This document shows positions 9,732-20,249 of a DNA stretch of 23,743 nucleotides, one piece after another; positions within the stretch are counted from its first letter, which is position 1; each line of letters begins with the position of its first letter. The position numbers were made by a program, and so were the translations under genes. The notes beneath the pieces are model-generated. The model was given only the letters and a program-made list of their open reading frames with translations, did not search any database and had not been told where the DNA came from. Source of the stretch: Porogramme epimiltina (Eukaryota; Basidiomycota; Agaricomycetes; Polyporales; Polyporaceae); the NCBI GenBank assembly GCA_900155495.1, contig FTLJ01001202.1:1-23743 (forward strand). The letters run 5' to 3'.

Positions 9732-10397
9732 CTATGCCGGGCAGTGAGAACGGACGGACTGGCGGAAGAGGGAGCGTTGGCACGTGTAGGTGCTCGCTTT
9801 TGCTTGGGGCTGGAGGAGGAGGAGGGGGAGGGCGTTAAGAAGGAGCTTGTAGAGTGCAACTCCCTGCCGAGGAAGGGAGGGCGGGGGTGAGGACGTGCAC
9901 GACACGGGGCAGTGTGGGCGCAGGTGTGCACGGAGGGACGGACGTACCAAGCATGCCTGCCATGCGCAGGGAGTCTTTGCTAAAGCGGGCGCCGTGTCGG
10001 ATCAGGCTCAGACAATACCGCCTGGACAAAGTGCACGAGGTTAATTGCAGGCTACATCTCGAGATACGCGGGGGTAGGGCGGCGATGAAGGAGACGAGCT
10101 ACTGTACCCACCTCGGTATCCTCTTTATCCTCGACAGTAGCAAGATAATGCTAATGCCCGATCGTATTGCAAAGCCAAGCGTAGCCGCTCCTACGAGCCC
10201 CTATCGTCAGTTCTGCACGCGGAGAGCAAGAGGAAGGACAACGGACTGAAGCCTCCATGGCACACATGCTCCAAACACTCGTTGAGGTCTCCAAGCTCTA
10301 CAGGCGTCTCGCCACGGTCGCGCCAGACGGCGGGGCGGGCCGCGTGGAGGTGCTGCTCGTAGTTGGCGAGCGCGAGGAGGTTCTCGAATGATGCCAT
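9732..10397 (-). pseudogene. Truncated TMEM135-like integral membrane protein (N-terminal part only)
   Basis: On the minus strand four segments join with consistent phase: 10397-10266, 10200-10112, 10021-9940 and 9863-9732. They give about 144 residues beginning MASFENLLALANYEQHL. Family-like blocks follow in the expected order: WRDRGETPVELGDL and CLEH, a hydrophobic segment around LGFAIRSGISIILLL, LIRHGARFSKDSLRMAGML, and VALYKLLLNALP. Fungal members of the TMEM135/Tim17-like family that I remember carry these blocks and continue for a few hundred more residues with further membrane segments. Here the frame ends at 9732 and I find no continuation further down the minus strand. The third junction needs a weak GTCCCT donor, and the first a GTGTGC donor. 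This fits a displaced, decaying gene fragment; a functional short gene is less likely. Family assignment is from memory of conserved blocks. Confidence 0.6.
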
Positions 10398-12316
10398 CGC
10401 GCGACGGGGGGTAAAATGGATGTAGGACGGGGTACGGCGGAGCTTGGGGGGGCTGTCAGGTGTGCGCAGTGTAGAGTACATTGAGGGGGCGACCGGCGCC
10501 ATGCCAATCGGGCATATCACGCCCCACAGGGGGCGAGGGCAGGGAGGGATGACACGTCGAATATATCGGGTGAGAAAGCAGAGGGTGGGGTCTCATGGGT
10601 GTTCTGAACTGGGCAGAGCGTTTATTTGCGCAGACTAGTGGTTGGAGTCGCCTCTGAAAGTTATGGCGGCAGTGGAAGGTTGATGAGGAGATAAGGCAGG
10701 CAACAGGAAGAGACAGCGACGAGGAGCAGAGGGGAAGGTGGAAGTCCGAAGACAAGGCAAAAGCGCCCAAATCTCGATGCCAGCTGGCGCCGAGGCGCTT
10801 TTGCCTTGTCTCTCGAGTCTCGTCGACTGCTGTCGCACACCGCTGTCAAGCCATCGTCTGCTCACCGTGTACTGTCGCTTGCATGCCACCCGCTTTCCCT
10901 CTGCTCCTTCTCTGTCTCTGAGTATACTTTAATAGCTGCCTGCGCACTGCGCGCACACTGCTCACCTCGTGATCCTCCTTCGCCTGCTGCAATCCTGTCG
11001 CTCCCACCTTACAGTCATCCCCACTCGCTGTGAACGACGCATGCAAGGAGTCCACAAGAACAAGCACAGCAAGACCCTTCGCTGCTCAGCTCTCGTCTGA
11101 ACTCGACCTGACAAGGAACGATTGCTTGCACCATTGGTTCGTCGCTTATCATAGTACCATTGCCCACCACGAGATTTTCGTCACACACTTCCCGCAAATC
11201 TGTTGTCTGTTGCCCGCTCTTCTTTTCTCGCCGCCCATTGCCTACTCCGTGCACCGTGCACCTCCCCGCACCAATTCTACCCCCGTAGATGAGCTCGATC
11301 CAGTATACATTATATGAAGTGACAATTGTGTAGTATATGCAAAATACATTTGAATGAATGCTCAAACGACCGATTCTTACTCGTCTTAACCGTCCGAAAT
11401 AAGAGCAATAAGAATGTCCAGGAGGTCCATGAGGGATACATTATTCATCTGGATTCTGGTGCTAGCGGAACATCCCTCCTAATGTCAAGCCGGAAGGGTG
11501 AACAGACCTCGTAGATACAACATCTATTTACGCCAGAGCACCAGCATATGTACTATTACAATGGCGTCCTAACAAATATTAACTCGGGGCTGGCTTCTAG
11601 ACATCCGACAAACTGCAAATCCGACAACATCAATGCATATGGAGACTAACCTATTCATGAGGACACCGGTGCATTCTACATAGTCCATACGTGAGGTAAC
11701 TAACAGGTTGGATTGAATACTTATGTGACACGCCATAAAACACTTCAGGATCATGCGTGGTGACGTCGTAGTAAGGTCTTGGGCGAAACCTTTCCCAGAG
11801 CTTAGGTTCAATACTAGATTGGCGTCTCGCACTGACCTCGCTACAATATCGGATGCTTAATATCAAAACTATGCGTATTTGAGTTGGCGGTGTATGGCAC
11901 TCACCCTGAGACAGGGGCCTCAGGCCTCAGGGCTATGAACCGCAACCGAAGGTTCAAGACTATATGGGCCGGGAGAATGAAAACAGGTACGATATGCTCG
12001 CGACATGCATAGGGAATACGACATACCTAGAGCTCAGGGTAGTGGTGCAGACCTAGGGTTAGGGCATGTGTACCTAATCCCTAATACCTGTTCGCAGTTA
12101 CTATAAGCATCACCTAATACATTCTGTAGACCGTCCAGTTGATCGTGAGTTCCTTCACTGCGGCCCACCCGACCGCGACACTCCTCGCCCCCTGCTACGA
12201 CTACAGCCCCCACCACGTCCTCACCCGCGCCCGGACCACAATATCCTCACCTCTGTACCTAGGCCTCACTCTTCTTCTTGACCTCCCTTGCTTTTTCTGT
12301 GCGTCTCGCAATAACT
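10398..12316. other. Non-coding stretch, no gene recognised
   Basis: Open frames are short and overlap on both strands without motifs or plausible splice chains. The only structured feature I can support is the inverted repeat at 10750-10811. Near 12048-12090 there is one TTAGGG word and a CCCTAA a little further on, too little to call telomeric repeat. Confidence 0.5.
10750..10811. repeat. Perfect 18-bp inverted repeat with nested palindrome
   Basis: AGACAAGGCAAAAGCGCC at 10750-10767 is matched exactly, as reverse complement, by 10794-10811. The 26-base loop contains the perfect palindrome GCCAGCTGGC (10779-10788). An 18-bp perfect stem with no mismatch is very unlikely by chance over such a short span. 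No gene overlaps it. Confidence 0.92.
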
Positions 12317-12566
12317 CCTGCTCGGAAAGAGCCGTACACGGCACTAAAGAGGATATGGGACCTGCTTGCGCGGGGCGGCATTCTCGATGAGCTGGACCAC
12401 CTTGCAACGTCCCCAGGCGTTCAATCAGGCAGTGCTCACCTGTGCCATATGAGCGCGGTGGAGCCGTGTGACCGCATTCTACAAACGCGCCGCCGCTGCG
12501 TACGTCCATTTCCCCTACCACGCTCTCTACAATACTCATCCATTCCCAGTGGCTATATTTACTTTG
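12317..12566 (+). pseudogene. Decayed protein-coding fragment, family not recognised
   Basis: One frame reads EPYTALKRIWDLLARGGILDELDHLATSPG up to about 12410. The adjacent frame then continues smoothly with AFNQAVLTCAI, a TGA stop at 12450-12452, and ARWSRVTAFYKRAAAAYVHF through PYHALYNTHPFP to a TAA at 12567. The amino-acid composition and lack of low complexity on both sides suggest an old coding exon with one frameshift and one nonsense change. I cannot name the family. It lies about 600 bp before the dynamitin fragment on the same strand, but I see no sequence link between them. Confidence 0.4.
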
Positions 12567-13165
12567 TAAATTGTAGCCCAAGCACAACAATTACGCCCGA
12601 CCAACTCGCTCTAACAACACACCGGCAACACGCTCCGCTTCCTCACTGAAGAAGACGAAAACTAGGACGGAGATGGAGAGGAGAAGTTCCCTGGTCCTGT
12701 CGTCTTCTGAGTCGGCGTTCGCTCTGGATGTTGCAAAATAAAGACGAAGTCAGCTCGGACGACGGGATCCTCATCATCTGCCGAGGCACCGGCGCCGACG
12801 ACGTGGAGGTCGCGTCCTGCAAGTCGGTCTACAATACCCCTTCTCTCCATTTCCAGCTTCGGCAGCACTATGGACGTTCGTGGCCTCCGATTCCTGCTCT
12901 CGGAATCCCTATCGCTGTCTCTGACCTCGCCCCTACTTCGCCGAGGGCGGCAACAACAACGTGCTTGGTCGTACCTGCCGTCACGTCCGCTTCAACGGAA
13001 AACGCACCCCACGACAACTACGTCTGCGCAGGTACCGGTGAGCAATGGTCTCTTGTCAGTACTATGAGGAGTAGGCTGAGTTGTTGGAGGATAAGATGGA
13101 TGGCGAGGAGGATACTGCGGAGGCGAATGCGGAGCGAAGTGGATTGAACGCTTGTCGAACGTCAC

Positions 13166-13713
13166 ATCGGCATGTAGCTCACGCTGCGCACATAACCCCG
13201 CCATATCGACTCCATCTCCCGCCGCATCAAGCTCCTCAACTCCGAGTTCGAGCGCACGTCCGCCTCCGGCTGCAGGCCCACCACGGCGACAGTGCGCAAC
13301 AGCCGCGCCGCACAGGTGCGGGGCACGACGCTCCGTCGCCCGCTACCGTGAGGGCGCCCTCGGCGAACGGCGCGAGCTCAGCATCGTCGACGGCGCTCCC
13401 GGAACAGCTCGCGTCCGTGCTGACGCGCCTCGCGCCACTGCTGCCGCACATCCCGCATGTGCTTGCGCGACTGCAAACGCTCTCGGCGCTGCACACGTCG
13501 GCGGTGGGCTTCGAGCGCACACTCGAGGGGCTCAGGGGAAAGTAGGAGCGGATGCGCGCGGCACTTGAAGACATAGGGCGCACGGTGGAGGGCGTGGAGA
13601 AGAGCTTGGCGGAGAACGAGGGGGTGGTGAAGAGGAATGTAAGGGGGCTGGAGGAGAAGATTGAGGATTTGGGGAGGAGAGTTGAGAACATCAAGGTCAG
13701 GCTGAGCACGTAG
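13166..13713 (+). pseudogene. Dynamitin (dynactin subunit 2, p50) C-terminal fragment, broken
   Basis: One frame gives LTLRT, a TAA stop (13193-13195), then PRHIDSISRRIKLLNSEF and ERTSASG. A one-base shift near 13265 leads into the second frame. That frame holds LPEQLASVLTRLAPLLPHI, ARLQTLSALHTSAVGFERTL, a TAG stop at 13543-13545, then RAALEDIGRTVEGVEKSLAE and LEEKIEDLGRRVENI, ending at a TAG at 13711-13713. The spacing of L-x-RL-x-TL-x-x-LH-x-x-A-x-x-F and the terminal heptad coiled coil match the C-terminal part of dynamitin, the dynactin shoulder subunit that links dynein to cargo. The N-terminal half of the family (usually about 400 residues in all) is not visible upstream. Two stops, a frameshift and truncation make this a pseudogene. 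Confidence 0.6.
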
Positions 13714-13860
13714 AGACACGGTACGAACTTCTATTCGGTCTCGTCCAAGTGGATGATACCCTGCTGTTTAGTGGACACGATGATGGCAGAGCTCATGTGG
13801 AAGTATTGTCACAGAGAAGTTGTCACAAGAGAGTAATGCAAGCCGTACAACCATTGCGCT

Positions 13861-14247
13861 ATGAAGTCAGGGCGCGTCGCGGCAGGGCTCAAGCCCGCGG
13901 AGACGCAGTGGCACACGGCGGTCGGCACACTCCTCGCGCTCGCCGCGCCAGAGCTCCCCACGTTCACGCTCACGCGCGGGCACCGCGGCGAGCGCTGGCG
14001 CACGCCCGTACTCGCATTCACGCCCGGGGAGCTCGGGAGCTGGACGCGCTGGGGAGATTGGAAGGGGGAAGGGGTGGTGGCGGTGGTGGCAGGGCTGCTG
14101 TTCTATAATGTAGAAACACTTTCGACTAATCAAGCTCCACTCAATCTGCTGCATGGCACACACCACCAGAGCCTACAGGTATTCACAGGTGCACCCGTAA
14201 CCCGCACATTAGCACCCCTACATGTATTTAGGCACTCGTACCCGTGA
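13861..14247 (+). CDS. Possible small or partial gene, hypothetical
   Basis: An ATG at 13861 opens a frame of 128 codons. Its first 80 residues look protein-like (KPAETQWHTAVGTLLALAAP, RGERWRTPVLAFTPGELG, GEGVVAVVAGLLFYNV), while the tail from about 14110 on looks like untranslated DNA. A donor-like GTAGAA sits at 14110, but I see no good downstream exon. It could be the first exon of a gene, a relic that travelled with the dynamitin fragment just upstream, or chance. No family is recognised. Confidence 0.3.
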   Translation: MKSGRVAAGLKPAETQWHTAVGTLLALAAPELPTFTLTRGHRGERWRTPVLAFTPGELGSWTRWGDWKGEGVVAVVAGLLFYNVETLSTNQAPLNLLHGTHHQSLQVFTGAPVTRTLAPLHVFRHSYP

Positions 14248-14844
14248 ACGCGGGGAGAAAATCTGTGCGGAACGGGCAAGGGTAGACCTCAATCTACCCG
14301 TACCTGACCCGCGTGATACCCTAAACCAGCCTCTATCGTGCCCTTCGGACTCGGGGTACCGGATCCAGGGACCAGACTACGAGCAGGTTGTCTCCCTTGT
14401 ACTACTGATGCACATGGTCCAACTTGGTGTATTGTTCGTCCACAGATCGGGACGCGTAAGCAATTAGATCTGTGTTATGTGCTGGGCATTACAAGGAAGA
14501 CAGAGCAAGAGTGAGTGCACGACGACACGGTTCAAGAACAGACCCTTTCCGACCCAAGCTCCGGTATAAGTGCTTCATCTTCTTATTCACTCCACGACTT
14601 ACAGATTACTATGCGCCCATTTCACAGCGCCAATGAGCTGCTCCCAGTTTCCCGGCATGGACGTGCACGCATGAATGAGATAGAAACTGATGAATAGCAA
14701 ACCATCTGAAGATACGACAGAATACAATGTGTGTACAGCATCATAAGGAATGACATGACAAGCGAAACATTCGTGCGTTGAACTAGGATACGTGCATATG
14801 AGCCAGTCGTGCGCAGAGCTCAAACTACTACCGGCCTAGCAGTA

Positions 14845-17696
14845 CTAGTCCTCGTCGGGTTCCCGGGTCGGGATAGGAGAGCCGCTGGCGCTCTTCATGG
14901 ACTTCGAAGCGCGTCCGCCTTGGCTCGGGTTGGTTCGCTTCCTATCCCGAAGGACACTGCCCTCCTGAGGGTCCGCGCTCGCGCGCTCTTGCAAACCTGA
15001 TATCACCCGTGCGTGTCCCTTGTGAGCGTTGGCTGCTCTACGCGACCCGGCACTTTTGGGGTTTCCTGTGTTGACCTTGGACGCTGAGGCGCGAGACCCG
15101 TTACGCGAGCCAGCTGTGGCCTGAGAGCGCTGAGATGGATTCTTGGACACGATTGGGCTTGCAGAGTTCTTCGATGCGACGCCAGACATCCTCGCCGCGG
15201 CTTCCTTACCCTGCATTTTCTCTGACATAGGCTCTGTCGGGCGCAGACATGTCGGATCGAGTTCGATGTCCTTGTCACGATGTTCGTAAAGATACCGGAA
15301 GATGAGACGTTGGACAGCCTCATGTAGGTGGTCGGCCTTGAACTTGTCGTCCTCCCACTTCCAGAGGCCATACTCTGGTCGTACATGCTGGGAGATCTCC
15401 CACATCAGTATGGCAACATCTTCCATCTCCTGCGGGAACAAAACCTCCCAGTCCAGGTCGGTGTAGTCCAAAATATGGGTGCGAAGGTCCACAAAAGCGG
15501 GGGCGTCTGGGCAATGAAGATCCGGGATCTCGTGAGAGTTGAGACACCTCCACGCAGTTGCGAGTTTCCCTGTTGCGTACTCTTCTACTTTAGATCCCTT
15601 TGGTCGGACGCGGAGCAGAGCGCAGACCATCGACCAATAGATAGACTCGACGTCGTGTTCGGGGCGATGACGGAATGGAGGGAGTCGATCGGAGCGACGG
15701 CGGGTCGAGCGTACTATCCTGGGATCGGCCCGAGGGTGGATCCCGCCATGCATAGTTCCATCGGCATCGTTGTACGGAGCATAGCGAGGCTCTGCTGAGT
15801 GCACTTGCTCATACCGAGCCCTGATCTCATCGGGGAGGAGCGGCATCGGTACGCCCTCGATATACAACGCCTGGAAGCTGTAGGCCCCTGCAGATACGGA
15901 CCGTGCCACGTACGTAGGAGTTCCCTGAGAAATACTGATTAAGCGCCAGTCCCTCAAGTATTGAGACACACTTACCGTACGGAACATAAGTTCCTCATTT
16001 GCCTGAGCATCGAGAAGTGCACCGTGATCCAAATCGATCACCAGACACGCAGCTTTGCGCTCTTGAAGAGGGCTATAGCAACGTCAGGAAAGGATGAAAC
16101 ACGCAGTTGAAGCAAACTACATACCGAGGTTCATCAGACAGGAGATCGTGGATGAGAGGGGGGGCATTCAGCATCATCCGCGTCTTCGTCTTTGTAGACC
16201 ATCGGGGGTATATGAGGATGTTGAACTTGCTCATGTCTCGATGAAGAACATCGCGTTTCATCAGCATCGTACGATGCGCTGGAATTGATGGTCGCGTAAA
16301 AAGGAGAACGAAAACGAGTTAGCGACGGGCGTACCTTCCAGGGCGTCATAGAAACAGCACAGGAGGTCGTTGACCGTCCGAGCGCTCTCAAGAGGCTCCC
16401 CGCTGTCCCACAGTGCAAAACGGATCTTCGTTCGGAGATTCCCGTCCTCGGCTGAGCCACATCGCAGAGGCTCGCCGTTGACAGTCACCACATCAGCGCT
16501 TCTAAGACGTACAACACCCGGAACATCGCCATTCTCGTGGATATGCTTCAAGAGGTGGTCCTCTTGAAACATGCGGATGTAATGCAAGTAGTACTCCTTG
16601 ACGATCACCGTATCACCGTCCTCGTCCTTTGCAGAAAAGATGGAAGTGCGCCGAGACCAAGGCTCGCCGATGAAAACGAACCTCCCGTCCACGAACCGCT
16701 CCTCTGACCCCTTGCTGGTCTTGACCGTTATCGACCACTTCGGAAGAGCGTCGTCGTTTTCGTCGCAGTACCATGAGACCGTGGGATCAAAGAACACGTG
16801 CTTGTTGGGAGGAAGGTAGAGGGAATAGAGGTACGCGTAGAGGAGGTCCAGCTGGTCCCAGCTAGTGGGCGCAGAAGCGATGACACCGTTGGCATCTGAC
16901 AGGAGAACTTGATACGCTTGGGGTCTGACGACGAGGAGTAGGATTGAAGGGTGGTCAGGGCGCGCTTGAAGATGTCTGTATGCATATGCTTCCGCTTGAG
17001 GGCGATCCTCGTGGCCCTGCTTGTAAGGCTTGACTTCAACGATCGTGTCGACGCGATGGTGAGGGACTTGGTGGTACACGGAGCCGCCCTTCTCACGTAA
17101 TGGAAACTGGGATCCATCACGTACCCCCAGGATATCCGGTGCATCGTGCACATCGGAGAGTACACCCCGGGGGAAGTGAGTAGGCGAATTGCGGTGGTGG
17201 TCAATGAACGTGATATGTGGCTCCTTCGCATTCGAGACACCATGCCTGGCCTTGACCACGTCTTTCTGATCGTTAGGAAGAGATTCTACGAAGCAACGGT
17301 TAATACATATCGTGGTAAAGGAGGTGGAAAACATACCGTAAATCGTTTTGCTCAAAGTGGTCAGGAGGGTGGCGACGGGCTGGTAAACGCCCGTCTCAGC
17401 ACCGTCCTTCTGGATTATCTGCAGTAGTTTCTCAACATCTTGGGAGACGTCCATTGAGAAATGAAGCTGGCGGAGGTGGCGCTCCCCAAATTCGGGGTCG
17501 ACCTCTTCGTTGAACGCATGCGCTGAAGCAGAGATATCAACACGGGAGCGTCCGAAAGGTTAGGAGAAAATGACATACTATCGCTCGTGTAGGTACGAGA
17601 GTTGCTGCCGCCATCCACGAAGCCAGTAGTAGCTGTCTCGGTGGTGGAGCGAGTCCTAGGGATGTTGGGATGGTCATGCGGAGTAATAGAGGACAT
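14845..17696 (-). CDS. FunK1-type fungal protein kinase, six exons
   Basis: Model on the minus strand: 17696-17579, 17522-17337, 17285-16335, 16278-16125, 16072-15976, 15924-14845. It gives 861 residues with all phases consistent. Introns are 51-56 bp with GTATGT, GTACGC or GTAAGT donors; the first carries a CTAAC branch site. FunK1 kinases are an expanded fungal family of protein-kinase fold. Visible parts: a long N-terminal region with FIDHHRNSPTHFP; the kinase lobe with VIVKEYY (ATP-site Lys candidate K331); the catalytic loop VLHRDMSKFNIL (H431, D433, N438); VIDLDHGAL in the metal-binding position (D483 or D485, replacing DFG); RTGTPTYVARSV in the activation segment; and HRPEHDVESIYW (592-596), a family hallmark. 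From about residue 736 the protein is a Ser/Arg/Lys-rich tail. All core catalytic residues are present, so an active kinase is likely. Substrates are unknown. Confidence 0.87.
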
Positions 17697-17748
17697 TTCA
17701 AACCTGCCGCCAGCCTTGAGTGAGCTCGACAGCTAGTATCATAGGTAG

Positions 17749-17764
17749 CTTATATATCTATTGG
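17749..17764 (-). promoter_or_regulatory. TATA box and CCAAT motif upstream of the kinase gene
   Basis: On the minus strand TATATAAG (17756-17749) lies about 55 bases before the kinase ATG at 17696. A CCAAT word at 17764-17760 sits immediately upstream of it. The position and the match to the TATA consensus support the chosen start codon. Confidence 0.55.
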
Positions 17765-19507
17765 GAGCACTGAGATTCCTTGTGAATGTTATTTCCTGTA
17801 AAATACGACAAAAAGGAAGGGATAGCTGGTGGAATGAGGAGACTGTGATGCAAGTTCGATTTCAACACTGAGTCGGAGCGCAACAATTGTGCCACCTGAA
17901 GGAGAGGGCGTCCATGATGCCTTTGTGATTACACAGCCACCGCGTCCGCGTCCAGATCTATCTGGTCGTTCCCACGACAGTGATACGCAGGCTCTGGAAT
18001 GTCTATCAACAGCTCGAACTCCAGAGCGAGGGTGACACCGCAAGCATTCGGATGCATAGGGGGAGTCCGGCTGGCATAGCGGACACCGTACTGAATCAGT
18101 TGACGACGAGTCGAGCCCGAAAATAGAAAACAGGGCACATCACGTGCCCCACAGGGCTCTCTCCGGAGCCTACCCTAAACACAATCAGATATGTCCTGTC
18201 CGAAGAGTAAGCACTCCTTCTGTAGTCTTTGCGATCGCTTTCATCCCGATTCCCTTCTTCAAAGGGCTCCGCTATACGTGCAGCGCATATACCCGCTCTT
18301 AGGTGCCCAGGTTGCAAGACATGCTCGGAAAGCGCAAAGAGAACCTCTCCCCGGTCGGCCAACTCCAGTCGACGAACGCTCGGCGTCCTCGGATAAGATG
18401 CTCGCTCAAACGTCGATATCGCCGCGCAGTGCGCACTACGAACTTCCTGGAATCGATCGAGCCCCCCCTGCTTTGCTTCTCCCCTCCATGGATCGAGCTT
18501 CCGGCTCACGTCAACCGCCCAAAGCAGTAAGTGCCTATGGTGGCGCCGACGTCGACGTTCCGATCGAAAGACATCTCGCGGCCCAGGCCGCGTCATGCAT
18601 CCCAAGCAGCCTCATATGACGACAGAACGCACCCTCCCGTCGACAGGACTGGAAGGCGGGGTGGGCGCGCCCGCCCCACCTGCCATATCCGTCTGATGCG
18701 GCCGACGTTCACGCACATATACGGTCATATTGCGCGTCGTGTGGGGTTGGCGCGGGGGGGGGCCGTTATATGCCCTAACCCGGCGCGGTCGACACTGGGG
18801 TCCGGATGCACGGCGCCCAGCGACCCCGCGAGACGTTGCAGACGTGTACACCCAACGTTGTGCATGCGAATCAGAACGAACGTCGAGCTCGGCCGTGAAG
18901 CTCGTCGTTAGACAAGACCTGGGCTGCGAGCGGGCAGCCGTCGAACGTGTCTGCGCAGCGCCGCAGTGGTCTGCGGCCGCTTCTATCCTGGTGATCCCAC
19001 GGCTCGTTACGGCCACACGTGCTCACGCGCCCCTACGCTCGTCGATCTGGGGAAGCGGAAGCAAAACCGCTCCCGGCCAGCGCCGCGCGCGACGCCGCGA
19101 TCGGTCAGTATACGTTAGGCTTAGGCTCGCGCCGCCCCAGGCGCTATGCGACCACCCTATACAATGCGCATGGGAGTAATCGCCTTCCCTTTTCCCTGCC
19201 ACCCAGCCTGCGTGCATACAACGTGGGCGACGGCCGTGTCCTCGTCTGGCAAGGTTCGGGGGTGTTTCCTGTGCATTGGGCTGCTCATTCCCCAAGCGCG
19301 ACGGGCTATTTGGGCATCAGCATCAGGATAGCAGCTATGTATACACCAAGGACAGGCCGCATGCTATGCGCGTGGCCGAGCCTGAGCCTGAGGGTCGAAA
19401 ACCTAAGCCCTCGGTGGCAAACCCAAGCCTCGCGTCGCGCAGCGCATCGCCTGAGGACACCGCTCTTGGCCACATATCCGAGGAAAACCTTGCCAGCTGA
19501 CGAGTGC
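17765..19507. other. Non-coding or unrecognised stretch
   Basis: Several overlapping open frames occur (for example 18096-18605 minus, 18191-18619 plus) but none shows a recognisable motif, a coherent exon chain or a good promoter. A short Lys/Arg-rich reading beginning MLGKRKENLSP near 18320 (plus) is the most protein-like, but it cannot be extended by splicing with confidence. Confidence 0.45.
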
Positions 19508-19567
19508 GATGCCTAAACATACGCATCAGCCGAAATAGTTTGCAGCAGATGCGTATGTTCAAGCATC
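19508..19567. repeat. Inverted repeat with 20-bp arms and 20-bp loop
   Basis: The arm at 19508-19527 and the arm at 19548-19567 are reverse complements at 18 of 20 positions, including a perfect 12-bp core (AACATACGCATC against GATGCGTATGTT). The region is non-coding. It could be the two ends of a tiny foldback element or a transcript hairpin. Confidence 0.85.
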
Positions 19568-20249
19568 CGCTGGGCTTACGCACGATCCAACCCACCGCGC
19601 CGGCGTCGTCGGCGAGGCGTCGACGCCGCCATCGCCTCCGAAACTCTAAAAACCCGCCGGGTCCACTCGATCCCCTACGCCACCACAGAAGCTGCTGCCA
19701 GCCTCCGGCTTCGAGATCAGTAAATTTCTCAAAGAACTTGGCCCGAACGTATTCCGAAAAGCAGTTTTGCAGTCCAAGACGCGCAACGGCACACCGCATC
19801 GCGCAACGTCGAAAGAATATCCTGCGGCCTCTTCAGGCGAGCAAGAAAAAGAAAAGCTCGGAGAAGCTCGCAAGTCGCGCTCCGCACCACTCGCCACAGA
19901 ACGCCTTCTGCAGACTGCGAGTGCACCCGTCGGGGAGCATGCTGATGGTGGCGGCGGGCGGCCCGCGCGCGCGCCATTCAGTCGCCACCCGCCAGTCCTC
20001 GCGGAAGGGCGCGCAGCCGCCAGCTCGTGCTCGAGGCCGGCGGCGCCGATAATGGCCTCACGTAACCGTGCCGTTGTTTTCTCGAAGGGCCTTCGCGACG
20101 GCGTGCGTTGTGGCCTGCGGCGGCGCGCCTCGGGCTCTCTGATGCCTCTGCCACAGAACGGCCCAGTCGGGGCCCCGAGGGAGGGCGCGGGCGCTGTCGT
20201 GGACCGTCGGCAGCGTGCGCCACCGCACGTCAAGGTCAGATCGCGGGAG

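Noticed and set aside
12048..12092. TTAGGG and CCCTAA words as an interstitial telomere
   Set aside because: Only one copy of each word is present and they are in opposite orientation, so there is no tandem array.
18303..18530. MLGKRKENLSP-like basic reading as a first exon
   Set aside because: It looks protein-like, but I could not find a matching downstream exon, promoter or family.
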